NCBI GenBank assembly: GCA_945900795.1
Contig: CAMDJN010000005.1
Location: 1 to 48,890, forward strand
DNA length: 48,890 nt
From: Rickettsia typhi
GTDB taxonomy: Bacteria > Pseudomonadota > Alphaproteobacteria > Rickettsiales > UBA1997
Reading direction: 5' to 3'
In this document: piece by piece, positions 7,908-15,936 of the stretch
How positions within the stretch are numbered: the stretch's first letter is position 1
Layout: each line of letters opens with the position of its first letter
Translations under genes and position numbers: made by a program
Notes under the pieces: model-generated
What the model saw: only the letters and a program-made list of their open reading frames with translations
What the model was told of the DNA's origin: nothing
Databases searched by the model: none

Positions 7908-9146
7908 TCATTTTTGTTGATAATGTTGGTCAATGGATTCTGGCAGTGGCAGTGTCTTTTCAAACTTCGGCAATTGCGGTAAAATTACCAAAAAGTAAGC
8001 GTAATAGTAAAAAGTAGCAAAGCGCGAAGCCCAAATGTACCAACCTTCTGCTGGAGATTTTCCTAAATATCCCAAAAACAAAAAATTCAAAATAAACAGC
8101 CAAAAAACTTGTTTGAACAAGGGGCGGTAAGCGCCAGACTTGACTGGACTGCGATCAAGCCAAGGTAAAACGAAGAGTAAGGCAATCGCACCAAACATCA
8201 TCGCAACACCACCAAGCTTGTCTGGAACGGCGCGAAGAATGGCGTAAAATGGTAGGAAATACCATTCAGGAACGATGTGAGCTGGCGTTACCATTGGATT
8301 GGCAGGGATGTAATTGTCTGGATGTCCGAGTGAGTTTGGATAAAAAAACAGGAAATATCCAAATACTAAAAAGAAGCCGACAAAACCCACCATGTCTTTA
8401 ATGGTGAAGTAAGGATGAAAAGGAATGATGTCTTTTTTACTTTTAATTTCAACACCACTTGGATTGTTTGAACCCACAGTATGAAGGGCTACCAGATGTA
8501 GCAAAACAATTCCGACAATGATGAATGGTAGCAAAAAGTGAATCGCAAAAAAACGATTTAGCGTAGGATTGTCAACGGAATAACCGCCCCAGAGCCAGGC
8601 CACAATTGATTTCCCAACAACAGGAAGAGCAGAAAAAAGATTGGTAATTACTGTTGCTCCCCAAAAACTCATCTGCCCCCAAGGTAAGACATAACCCATG
8701 AAAGCCGTTGCCATTGCGAGTAGAAAGAGGATTACTCCGATCCACCATAAAAGTTCACGAGGAGAACGATAAGATCCGTAATAAAGTCCACGAGCGATGT
8801 GGGCATAAAGCGCTACAAAAAACATCGACGCTCCAACAGCATGAATGTAACGAATCAGCCAACCATAATTTACATCACGCATGATGTGCTCGACTGAGTC
8901 AAAAGCCATTTTGGTGTTTGGCGTGTAATGCATTGCGAGGAACAATCCGCTAAGAATTTGCACTACCAAAGCAATGCCAGCGATTGATCCAAAACTCCAC
9001 CAATAGCTAAGATTCTTCGGGTAAGGATGTCTTAACAAAGCGCCCTCCATCATCGAAATAATTGGCAAACGATCGTCAACCCATTTGGCAATTTTAGACT
9101 TTTTTGTGAGAGATTCTGGAGCGTCGTTTTGAAGATGGTGTGACAT
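7908..9146 (-). CDS. petB: Cytochrome b of the bc1 complex
   Basis: Membrane core of ubiquinol-cytochrome c reductase, carrying hemes bL and bH and the Qo and Qi sites. The 412-residue length and about eight membrane helices fit. Heme ligands are in the second and fourth helices ([24 protein letters not shown]; later [17 protein letters not shown]), and the Qo motif appears as PEWYF within [12 protein letters not shown]. The start lies 1 bp behind the petA stop, so the two are one operon. Cytochrome c1 does not follow. Confidence 0.97.
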   Translation of the reverse strand: MSHHLQNDAPESLTKKSKIAKWVDDRLPIISMMEGALLRHPYPKNLSYWWSFGSIAGIALVVQILSGLFLAMHYTPNTKMAFDSVEHIMRDVNYGWLIRYIHAVGASMFFVALYAHIARGLYYGSYRSPRELLWWIGVILFLLAMATAFMGYVLPWGQMSFWGATVITNLFSALPVVGKSIVAWLWGGYSVDNPTLNRFFAIHFLLPFIIVGIVLLHLVALHTVGSNNPSGVEIKSKKDIIPFHPYFTIKDMVGFVGFFLVFGYFLFFYPNSLGHPDNYIPANPMVTPAHIVPEWYFLPFYAILRAVPDKLGGVAMMFGAIALLFVLPWLDRSPVKSGAYRPLFKQVFWLFILNFLFLGYLGKSPAEGWYIWASRFATFYYYAYFLVILPQLPKFEKTLPLPESIDQHYQQK

Positions 9147-9147
9147 T

Positions 9148-9672
9148 TTATCCGATTTTAATGACAGTATTGGAAATAAATTCGTAAGGAGGAATTTCTA
9201 AATTTTTTGGTGCCGGACCTTTTCTGATGCGAGCCGAGGTGTCGTATTGTGAACCATGACAAGGGCAGAACCATCCTTTAAATTCCCCTTGTCCCCCTAA
9301 TGGAATGCAGCCAAGATGGGTACAGATTCCGATCGTAATTAACCACTCTTCTTTACCTGGTTTGACTCGATCAGAATCCAACTGTGGGTCTTTGAGCTCA
9401 GATAATTGAACCTTTTGAGCTGATTCAATTTCTTCTGCCGTTCTTCTTTTTATGAAAACCGGCTTACCTCGCCACATCACTTTTTTCTCCTCACCAACTT
9501 TGATATTGGAAATATCAACTTCGACTGACGCTAGAGCCGCAACATCTTTTGACGGATTCATACTATCGATGAATGGCAATAAGGCGCAAGTTGCACCAAT
9601 ACCAGCAGCAGTGTACGCGGTTGCGGTAAGTAATTTTCTGCGACCCTGATCCTTTACTGACTCTTCAGACAT
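9148..9672 (-). CDS. petA: Rieske iron-sulfur subunit of the bc1 complex
   Basis: The 174-residue Rieske protein passes electrons from ubiquinol to cytochrome c1. A twin-arginine-like start ([15 protein letters not shown]) precedes the single membrane anchor at residues about 15-35. The cluster-binding boxes are CTHLGC and CPCHGSQYD, each with one Cys and one His ligand and the flanking disulfide cysteines. It is the first gene of the petAB unit, followed 1 bp later by petB. Confidence 0.97.
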   Translation of the reverse strand: MSEESVKDQGRRKLLTATAYTAAGIGATCALLPFIDSMNPSKDVAALASVEVDISNIKVGEEKKVMWRGKPVFIKRRTAEEIESAQKVQLSELKDPQLDSDRVKPGKEEWLITIGICTHLGCIPLGGQGEFKGWFCPCHGSQYDTSARIRKGPAPKNLEIPPYEFISNTVIKIG

Positions 9673-9783
9673 TGTTTAAAAAAATTTGTTTTACAAAAAA
9701 CTCAGATTCAGTTTGTTCAACACAGATCCTTTCTTAAAAAGTTTTTGTTACATGAATCAAACTTATCAATTCCAAATTTTTAT

Positions 9784-10227
9784 ATGACGATTCTAAAAAT
9801 CAAAAAACTGGAAAATTTACGTGAACTCGCTTTACCAAAATACGAAACTAGCGGTAGCGCAGGAATGGATTTACTGGCAGCAATCGATGAGGATTTAACG
9901 ATTCAGTCAGGAGAAATTAAGCTGGTTAAAACTGGTATATCCATTGCACTTGAGCATGGTTTCGAAGCGCAGGTTCGTCCAAGATCGGGGCTAGCTTTAA
10001 AAAATGGTATCACAGTTTTAAACAGTCCAGGAACTATCGATTCGGATTATCGTGGCGAGATTTGTGTAATTTTAATTAATCACTCAAAAAATAATTTTGT
10101 GGTTACTAGGGGGATGAGAATTGCGCAAATCGTTATTGCGAAGCACGAACAAGCGCAATTGGTTGAGGTAGAAAATCTTGATGAGACAGTAAGAGGGGAA
10201 GGTGGATTTGGCTCAACTGGGCACTAG
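9784..10227 (+). CDS. dut: dUTP diphosphatase
   Basis: Hydrolyses dUTP to dUMP and pyrophosphate, keeping uracil out of DNA and feeding dTMP synthesis. It is a 147-residue trimeric-type dUTPase with all five motifs: [44 protein letters not shown] and the P-loop-like C-terminal arm [12 protein letters not shown] start it at the ATG at 9784; a TTG at 9745 would add 13 residues not seen in the family. It is the first plus-strand gene after petA and is read divergently from it. Confidence 0.97.
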   Translation: MTILKIKKLENLRELALPKYETSGSAGMDLLAAIDEDLTIQSGEIKLVKTGISIALEHGFEAQVRPRSGLALKNGITVLNSPGTIDSDYRGEICVILINHSKNNFVVTRGMRIAQIVIAKHEQAQLVEVENLDETVRGEGGFGSTGH

Positions 10228-10248
10228 ACTGTCCTAGAATTGCAACGC

Positions 10249-10263
10249 TTTACGTGACGTAAA
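10249..10263. promoter_or_regulatory. Small perfect palindrome before nadE
   Basis: TTTACGT-G-ACGTAAA lies 18 bp ahead of the nadE ATG. It could be an operator or simply a weak hairpin; there is no T run to make it a terminator. Confidence 0.25.
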
Positions 10264-10281
10264 CTTATTAATATTTTTACT

Positions 10282-11985
10282 ATGACCAAAGATAAAAATC
10301 TCAAAATACAACTCTCTCAAATCAACACGCGCGTTGGGGATCTTGATGGTAATTGCAACAAAATCCTACATGAATTTAAAAGGGCGGAGGAGGGAGGATG
10401 TGACTTGGTGATGTTTTGTGAAATGAGTCTAACGGGCTATCCTTGCGGTGACCTGTGGAAGAAAAAAGATTTTATCAAGCAAGTTACAAAAAAAATTTCT
10501 GAGATTTGTGAAATAACAAAAAAATCTTCGATAGCCTCCGGATGCGCTATTTTACTTGGTGCCCCGACAGTAGAGCTGAGTCGTGATCAAAAAGAAACTC
10601 TGCATAATTCAGCAATTCTGATCGATGGCGGTGAAGTAAAAAAAATTATCCATAAAAAATCTTTACCAAATTATGGAGTGTTTGATGAGAAAAGATATTT
10701 TGAGCCCGCAAGCACTTTGTCGATTGTTGAATTTCGTGGATTGGAATTAGCAATATTGGTTTGTGAAGATTTGTGGGATATAAAAAACACCTTCCTACTG
10801 CAAGAAAGAATCTTCGACGCCACTATTGTTATCAACTCCTCTCCCTATTCTACCAAGAAACATGAATATCGCTACAAGGCAGCAAGCCAGCTTGTTTCCC
10901 GCGTTGGTAAACCATTGCTTTATTTAAACCAAGTTGGCGCAGAAGATTCTCTAGTGTTCGATGGTAGTTCTTTTGTGATGGATGGTAATGGAAAAATTGT
11001 GACACAGATGAAGGAATTCGAGGAAGACTCTCTGATTGTAGAGTTAAAGAAAGAAAAAGAAGTGATCTGTTCAAAAAATACTGTTATTCCGTTAGACACA
11101 TTAGATCGCTGGCACGAAAGGGACTACCTCGCCTGCACCCTTGGCCTTCGTGACTATATGGGTAAAAATTCTTTCAAAAAAGTTTTACTAGGAATGTCTG
11201 GAGGAGTAGATTCTGCAATTGTCGCAGCGATTGCCGTTGATGCGCTTGGCAGTGAGAATGTTAGTCTTTATGCCTTACCAAGCCGCTACAATTCTGAAGA
11301 ATCAATGACGGATGCAATAAACTGTGCAAAAAGTTTAGGGGTAAAATTTGAAGCAATTGCGATTGATACAATTTTCGAATCGATGCTTTTTACACTAAGA
11401 AATCATCTTAAATCTGACAGCAGCACAGCTGAAGAAAACCTACAATCACGTATTCGCGGCAATATTTTGATGGCATTGTCAAACGCTTCTGGGGCACTGC
11501 TACTCACAACCGGCAATAAATCTGAGCTCGCGGTTGGATATGCTACGATCTACGGAGACATGTGCGGCTCGTTTAATCCGATTAAGGATTTATACAAAAC
11601 CAAAGTTTACGAATTAACGAAATGGCGCAATGAAAATGTGCCAAAAATTTCTTTGTCGACAGCAAGTAACCCGATTCCACAAAATATCCTCACCAAAGAA
11701 CCAAGCGCAGAATTAAGACCAAACCAGAAGGATAGCGACTCTCTGCCGGAATATGAAATTCTGGATCGCATTTTATTCGGTCTAATTGAAGACAAAAAAT
11801 CTATCGATGAGATTGCTCTGGATACTGGCTTCGCAAAAGATTTGGTAAAAAGAATTTCCAAACTTTTTTATGCGAGCGAGTATAAGCGCAAACAATCTCC
11901 TTTAGGACCAAAAATTTCTGACATGTCTTTTGATGAGGAAAGGCGCTATCCAATAACAAATCGTTACGAGAATGTTACAAACTGA
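10282..11985 (+). CDS. nadE: Glutamine-dependent NAD+ synthetase
   Basis: Amidates nicotinate adenine dinucleotide to NAD+. It is the long, two-domain form (567 residues). The N-terminal nitrilase-type glutaminase (residues 7-250) has the Glu-Lys-Cys triad within FCEMSLTGYP, KKSLPNYGVFDEKRYF and LVCEDLW. The C-terminal synthetase (from about 285) carries the PP-loop LGMSGGVDSAIVAAIAVDAL near residue 304 and TTGNKSELAVGYATIYGD. It heads a run in which its end overlaps the next small gene by 14 bp. No other NAD-pathway gene is in the window. Confidence 0.97.
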   Translation: MTKDKNLKIQLSQINTRVGDLDGNCNKILHEFKRAEEGGCDLVMFCEMSLTGYPCGDLWKKKDFIKQVTKKISEICEITKKSSIASGCAILLGAPTVELSRDQKETLHNSAILIDGGEVKKIIHKKSLPNYGVFDEKRYFEPASTLSIVEFRGLELAILVCEDLWDIKNTFLLQERIFDATIVINSSPYSTKKHEYRYKAASQLVSRVGKPLLYLNQVGAEDSLVFDGSSFVMDGNGKIVTQMKEFEEDSLIVELKKEKEVICSKNTVIPLDTLDRWHERDYLACTLGLRDYMGKNSFKKVLLGMSGGVDSAIVAAIAVDALGSENVSLYALPSRYNSEESMTDAINCAKSLGVKFEAIAIDTIFESMLFTLRNHLKSDSSTAEENLQSRIRGNILMALSNASGALLLTTGNKSELAVGYATIYGDMCGSFNPIKDLYKTKVYELTKWRNENVPKISLSTASNPIPQNILTKEPSAELRPNQKDSDSLPEYEILDRILFGLIEDKKSIDEIALDTGFAKDLVKRISKLFYASEYKRKQSPLGPKISDMSFDEERRYPITNRYENVTN

Positions 11986-12211
11986 TCGCTATGCTTGCCA
12001 TGATTGCAAAGGTATCACTGAATTCACTCATGGCCTGAGGGGCAGTAAATTGATTGAATCATTTCTCTGGTGGACGTTGTTTTTCCCCGCACCATTTTAT
12101 GCAATGTGGCGCAGAAAAAAGAAGCCGAAAAAGACTATCTGCAAATATTGCGGCAGTGATTTTCTTCTACCGGCCGACTCGCTCCACACCAAAGAATTTC
12201 TAAAATTATGA
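11972..12211 (+). CDS. Small zinc-ribbon-like membrane protein
   Basis: A 79-residue protein I do not recognise by name. Two CxxC knuckles (CHDCK near residue 9, CKYCG near residue 57) would bind one zinc ion; between them a hydrophobic stretch, FLWWTLFFPAPFYAMW, could span or lie in the membrane, followed by a very basic RRKKKPKK. It overlaps nadE by 14 bp and gltX by 4 bp (ATGA), so it is clearly translated as part of that run. It may be a membrane-attached metal or nucleic-acid-binding accessory protein; the function is unknown. Confidence 0.75.
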   Translation: MLQTDRYACHDCKGITEFTHGLRGSKLIESFLWWTLFFPAPFYAMWRRKKKPKKTICKYCGSDFLLPADSLHTKEFLKL

Positions 12212-13545
12212 CCACAATTTGCCGCTTTGCCCCTTCGCCAACCGGCTTTCTTCATGTAGGCAATATACGCGCTGCTATCATAAATTTTCTTTACGCAAAA
12301 AAAACTGGGGGACGATTCCTTCTTCGCCTTGATGATACGGATATAGAAAGAGTTCGCGATGAATATCGTAGCATGATTTTGACTGACTTGGAATGGCTTG
12401 AACTCTCTTATGATTCTTCAACAAAACAATCGGACCGTTTGGAAAAATACGAGATTGCGAAGAATAGCTTGATTGAATCCGGCAGGCTTTACGAATGTTT
12501 TGAAACCGCAGAAGAATTAAACCTACAACGCAAATCCCAGATAGTTTCTGGTATCGCTCCAATTTACAACCGCGCTGCACTCAACTTAACCTCAGAACAA
12601 AAACAAAACTTATGCGCACAAGGTTTAAAACCGCATTACCGCTTCCTTCTCGAAGAAAAAATTGTTAGCTGGGATGATAAGATAAAAGGCAAAATCACTT
12701 ACGAAGGCAGGCATTTTTCTGATCCGGTTTTAATCAGAGATAATGGTGTTCCAACTTACACTTTCTGTTCTGTGGTTGATGATGTAGAATTTGGCATTAC
12801 GGACATAATTCGAGGCGAAGATCACATCACTAATACCGCAATTCAGATCCAAATTTTTGAGGCGTTAAAGTCTAAGGTTCCTTGCTTTGCACATCTATCG
12901 CTGGTTAAAGCAAAAGAGGAAAAAATTTCTAAAAGAGAAGGTGGGTTCGATATTAAATCACTACGCCTAGATGGTTATGAGGCAATGGCAATTGTGAATT
13001 TATTGTCACAAATTGGTACTTCTGAATCGATTAAAATTCACAAAAATTTTGATGAATTGGCTAAGAATTTTGACTTCGCGAAATTTAGTAAATCAGCAAT
13101 GAATTATGATATTTTCGAACTAACTAGCGTAAATCAGAGATTGTTGCAAATTCTTGATTATGAAGAAATTGAGCCAAGAATGAAGCCTTACAATTTACCA
13201 AAAGATTTTGCTGAAAAAATATGGCTAGCTCTTCGACCAAATATCAGTTTCTTTTCCGACGTTAGTGAGTGGATAAAAGTTTTTCAGAAAGAATTTTCTT
13301 ATACTAATGCGGAATCTGATCGAAAGTTTTTGCGTGAAGCTGCGAATCTTTTGCCCGAAGATACTGCAGATGCGAATTGCTGGAAAATTTGGCTCGATAA
13401 AATTAAAAATAACACGAGTAGGAATGGTAAGGAACTATTCATGCCAATCCGCCTAGCTCTTAGTGGAAAAGAGCATGGACCCGAATTGCGGCACTTAGTA
13501 AATCTGATTGAAAGGGATGAAATTTTGAGGAGAATGAATGGTTAA
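12208..13545 (+). CDS. gltX: Glutamyl-tRNA synthetase
   Basis: Charges tRNA-Glu, and perhaps tRNA-Gln in bacteria that use the amidotransferase route. The 445-residue chain opens with FAPSPTGFLHVGNIRAA, where HVGN stands for the HIGH box; RLDDTD follows, and EEKISKREG is the KMSKS loop. Many alphaproteobacteria, including Rickettsiales, carry two gltX paralogs, so this may be one of a discriminating pair. It overlaps its upstream neighbour by 4 bp and dsbB by 8 bp. Confidence 0.97.
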   Translation: MTTICRFAPSPTGFLHVGNIRAAIINFLYAKKTGGRFLLRLDDTDIERVRDEYRSMILTDLEWLELSYDSSTKQSDRLEKYEIAKNSLIESGRLYECFETAEELNLQRKSQIVSGIAPIYNRAALNLTSEQKQNLCAQGLKPHYRFLLEEKIVSWDDKIKGKITYEGRHFSDPVLIRDNGVPTYTFCSVVDDVEFGITDIIRGEDHITNTAIQIQIFEALKSKVPCFAHLSLVKAKEEKISKREGGFDIKSLRLDGYEAMAIVNLLSQIGTSESIKIHKNFDELAKNFDFAKFSKSAMNYDIFELTSVNQRLLQILDYEEIEPRMKPYNLPKDFAEKIWLALRPNISFFSDVSEWIKVFQKEFSYTNAESDRKFLREAANLLPEDTADANCWKIWLDKIKNNTSRNGKELFMPIRLALSGKEHGPELRHLVNLIERDEILRRMNG

Positions 13546-14095
13546 TCATTCTGCTATTTTGCATCGCAATTTCACTTCTAAACACTTACTACTCCTGCTT
13601 TCTTTTTATGCGCTTTTCGCTCTGATCTTTGCCTATGTCAGTCAGTTTGTTTTCGATCACCAACCCTGCATTTTGTGTCTTTATCAACGTGTTCCCTTTT
13701 TTGCGGTAGTTGTGGTTACTGCCCTGAGTATTCTTTTTTTAAAAAAAGAAAGGCTGAAGAAAATTGCTCTTTTTTTATGTTTGGCGATGCTGCTAATCAA
13801 CGTAGGCATGGCCTCTTACCATGTTGGTGTTGAGAAGAAAATTTTCAAAGGACCGGTGACGTGTAGTAGGGGTCTGGAAAAAATTACTGACTTGGATGAG
13901 CTCAGAGCGGCAATAATGAAAACAAAAGCTATAAGATGTGATAGGCCAAGCTTTGTATTTCTTGGCCTTTCTATGGCGGCGTGGAATGTGGTTTATTGCT
14001 TATTTCTAGTTGGGTTAACTTTGGTTATTCTACCAAAAAACGCACCCGAATATCTTGAATTGAAACCTTCACTTCACCAGAAGAAGCGGCGCTAA
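13538..14095 (+). CDS. dsbB: Disulfide bond formation protein B
   Basis: Inner-membrane quinone reductase that re-oxidises DsbA. In 185 residues there are four membrane helices, the first periplasmic pair in QPCILCLYQR (CxxC, residues about 45-48), and a second periplasmic loop with the cysteine pair TCSRG and IRCDRP. The start overlaps the end of gltX by 8 bp. The 3' end runs 71 bp into the convergent TonB-C gene, so the two transcripts are complementary there. The DsbA partner is not in the window. Confidence 0.93.
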   Translation: MVNHSAILHRNFTSKHLLLLLSFYALFALIFAYVSQFVFDHQPCILCLYQRVPFFAVVVVTALSILFLKKERLKKIALFLCLAMLLINVGMASYHVGVEKKIFKGPVTCSRGLEKITDLDELRAAIMKTKAIRCDRPSFVFLGLSMAAWNVVYCLFLVGLTLVILPKNAPEYLELKPSLHQKKRR

Positions 14096-14564
14096 ATTTC
14101 CATCTTCTCAAGCTCCTCAAAAGCATCTCGTCCAATCTGTTGTTAAATGATGGCTTAATCAACTCCACCTTTGTTACAGAACCATCAGCAGCAATGTGGA
14201 ACCTTACAATTGCATCACTGTGAAACGCCCGCTCTCTTAGTTCGTCAGGAATGTTTGGCAATGGCTGAAAGATTGGCTTTATTGCAAACTCGGATGCTAC
14301 TACTCCCTTGTTTTTTTCTGCATGATTTTCTCCTTCAGCAACGTGATGATAATCTGATTCCGTTTCATTTTTTGACCTAACCATTTCCTGCCCACTTCTG
14401 TTACGACTTCTATTTTCTAACTCATCCTCTCCAATCAGAAAAGCGTTAATTTCAGAAAATGTTTGCGGTTGTTTTGTGATTTTTTGTTTTGAATAGGTAA
14501 GGCACAGGATCAACAGAATCCAAACTATAAGGCTTAGTAAGAGGCTTTTGAATGAGTGGCTCAT
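14025..14564 (-). CDS. TonB C-terminal domain protein
   Basis: A 179-residue protein with one N-terminal membrane segment (SLLLSLIVWILLILCLTY), a charged linker with no long proline run, and a C-terminal TonB-like domain at about 100-179 (AIVRFHIAADGSVTKVELIKPS, shortened here to its recognisable core, and LRRWKFSA). It is a second TonB-type protein besides the one at 36314-36937, and no ExbB or ExbD lies near, so it may be a TolA- or TonB-like envelope linker. Its 3' end overlaps dsbB by 71 bp in the opposite direction. Confidence 0.8.
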   Translation of the reverse strand: MSHSFKSLLLSLIVWILLILCLTYSKQKITKQPQTFSEINAFLIGEDELENRSRNRSGQEMVRSKNETESDYHHVAEGENHAEKNKGVVASEFAIKPIFQPLPNIPDELRERAFHSDAIVRFHIAADGSVTKVELIKPSFNNRLDEMLLRSLRRWKFSAASSGEVKVSIQDIRVRFLVE

Positions 14565-14591
14565 TTAACAGTAAAAATCTGGGCAATAAAA

Positions 14592-14632
14592 AACCCCGCT
14601 ACTATGTCTTTTTAAGAAATAGTAGCGGGGTT
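14592..14632 (-). terminator. Intrinsic terminator behind the prepilin gene
   Basis: A perfect 14-bp stem (AACCCCGCTACTAT at 14592-14605 with its complement at 14619-14632) and a 13-nt loop are followed on the minus strand by TTTTTTATT. It ends the prepilin transcript 38 bp past the stop and just before the TonB-C gene. Confidence 0.9.
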
Positions 14633-14669
14633 CCGTGTAGAAAAAGGATTATTTTCTTCCAACCTTAAG

Positions 14670-15521
14670 TTAGCTTCCTTGTCCTGGAACGTCTAGTGTG
14701 TAAACTAAGCTGCAAGCTTTTCCAGTAACGTTTCCTACGTTGTAAGTAGCACTGCCTGTAAAGAAGCAGGCATCAACAGCGGTGGCTATTCCTGTTGTTC
14801 CGCCGCCTTTGATTCTTCCGGCGTTAGCAACGCCATCGTCATTTTTAGCGTCAACAGAAAGAGCATCAGCAGGAGTAATTGATCTTCCAACATTAGTCGT
14901 AGGCGCTGTAGCCAAAGATAGAGCTGCAGTTCCTCCTATTGGTGCAGTAATGATGTTACCGATCAAGACAGCGACATTGCTTAATCCGACAGTGTCATAA
15001 TCAAAAACCCAACCAGACTGTTTAGTTTTTGATGATGGAAAGCTTGTTCCTGCTGACATGGCAACCGCGCTACCAAGGACTCCGTTACCACGAGTTGTGG
15101 CATTGCCTCCGTTACCAAATATTGCCGTACCAGAGTTAAATGTGAAAACACCAGCGTCTCTCATATGAAGCCACGCACCAGCACCGCCTTCTGAACCGCT
15201 GAACGGAGCTGCATCTGGGCAGGTACCCGCAGCAGCAGGTGTACCATTTCTGCAAAATTCCATTTGTCCATCATTATCGCCCACGTTACCTGAAGCGAGA
15301 GTTACTGCGCTATCACCAGGAAAAGAATCGTAAAGGGAATAAAACGCACCAACAGAAACTGAATGCGCTCTTGCTTCGGTAACGATGTTGCGCAATTCGG
15401 CACTTTTAATTAAGCTCGCACCGCCGGTAATACCAGCGATTAACAAACCGATAATAATCAAAACGATGGAAAGTTCAATCAGCGAAAAAGCTGATTTTCT
15501 TGAAGAGAAAGTTTTTTTCAT
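14670..15521 (-). CDS. Prepilin-like secreted protein with N-methylation signal
   Basis: A 283-residue protein with a type III (prepilin) leader: SRKSAFSLIELSIVLIII, giving the cleavage and Glu+5 pattern, then a hydrophobic helix to about residue 35. The rest is Gly/Ala/Thr-rich with few Cys (ACSLV near the end), as in large pseudopilins. I start it at ATG 15521; a TTG at 15533 would add four residues. No prepilin peptidase, PilB, PilC or secretin gene is near. It has its own strong terminator and a possible promoter, so it is a single-gene unit, perhaps a surface fibre or pseudopilin. Confidence 0.8.
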   Translation of the reverse strand: MKKTFSSRKSAFSLIELSIVLIIIGLLIAGITGGASLIKSAELRNIVTEARAHSVSVGAFYSLYDSFPGDSAVTLASGNVGDNDGQMEFCRNGTPAAAGTCPDAAPFSGSEGGAGAWLHMRDAGVFTFNSGTAIFGNGGNATTRGNGVLGSAVAMSAGTSFPSSKTKQSGWVFDYDTVGLSNVAVLIGNIITAPIGGTAALSLATAPTTNVGRSITPADALSVDAKNDDGVANAGRIKGGGTTGIATAVDACFFTGSATYNVGNVTGKACSLVYTLDVPGQGS

Positions 15522-15617
15522 AATGCGGTTCAATGAAAATTATTAAACGGTTGTAAACACTGTATTTAGAACGACGCAGGCTCTATTTAAAAATATCGCT
15601 CGCAAGCAAGAACTTCG

Positions 15618-15649
15618 GCGGAAGCTAGGAACGCTTTTGATTCTGTCAA
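15618..15649 (-). promoter_or_regulatory. Possible sigma-70-type promoter for the prepilin gene
   Basis: On the minus strand a perfect TTGACA (15644-15649) is followed after 16 nt by TAGCTT. The same layout, TTGACA then TAACTT, occurs ahead of rplU. The -10 match is weak. Confidence 0.35.
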
Positions 15650-15702
15650 CTCATTATTCTAGAATGGAAACTGAGTTGATTCAAATATGGAAAAAGCACC
15701 AC

Positions 15703-15847
15703 AGGGAACCTCTAAAAATTAGATTTTTTTTGAGAAATTTTTAGGCAACAAATTTTCGAGCAGGTAAGCGTACTTAGAGGTACGTGCTCGCGAGAAAATT
15801 TGGTAACGACAAAAATTTACAAAAAAAACAATTTTTAGAGATTCCCT
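15703..15847. repeat. Full-length copy of the AGGGAACCTC repeat element (145 bp)
   Basis: The 18-bp ends AGGGAACCTCTAAAAATT (15703-15720) and their inverted copy (15830-15847, one mismatch) bound a 145-bp palindromic unit. The centre has a second inverted pair, GAGCAGGTAAGCGTAC against GTACGTGCTC, flanked by AAATTTTC and GAAAATTT. It has no ORF. Copies: half at 46560-46638, short form at 3612-3659, diverged at 5551-5740, single ends near 24163 and 42330. The remainder of the 15522-15936 gap holds only the possible prepilin promoter and an imperfect inverted repeat, CAACTCA/TGAGTTG. Confidence 0.8.
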
Positions 15848-15936
15848 AAAGCAATGATGCCAACACCAATTGCTGCGGAATGGGCGGGACGAATACTAGA
15901 ACAGATTTGCTCAGGTTTTTAAAGGGAGGGGGCTGG

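Noticed and set aside
7562..7963. Longer ogt start overlapping petB
   Set aside because: The extra 21 residues are not in the family, and the ATG at 7900 has the better ribosome site.
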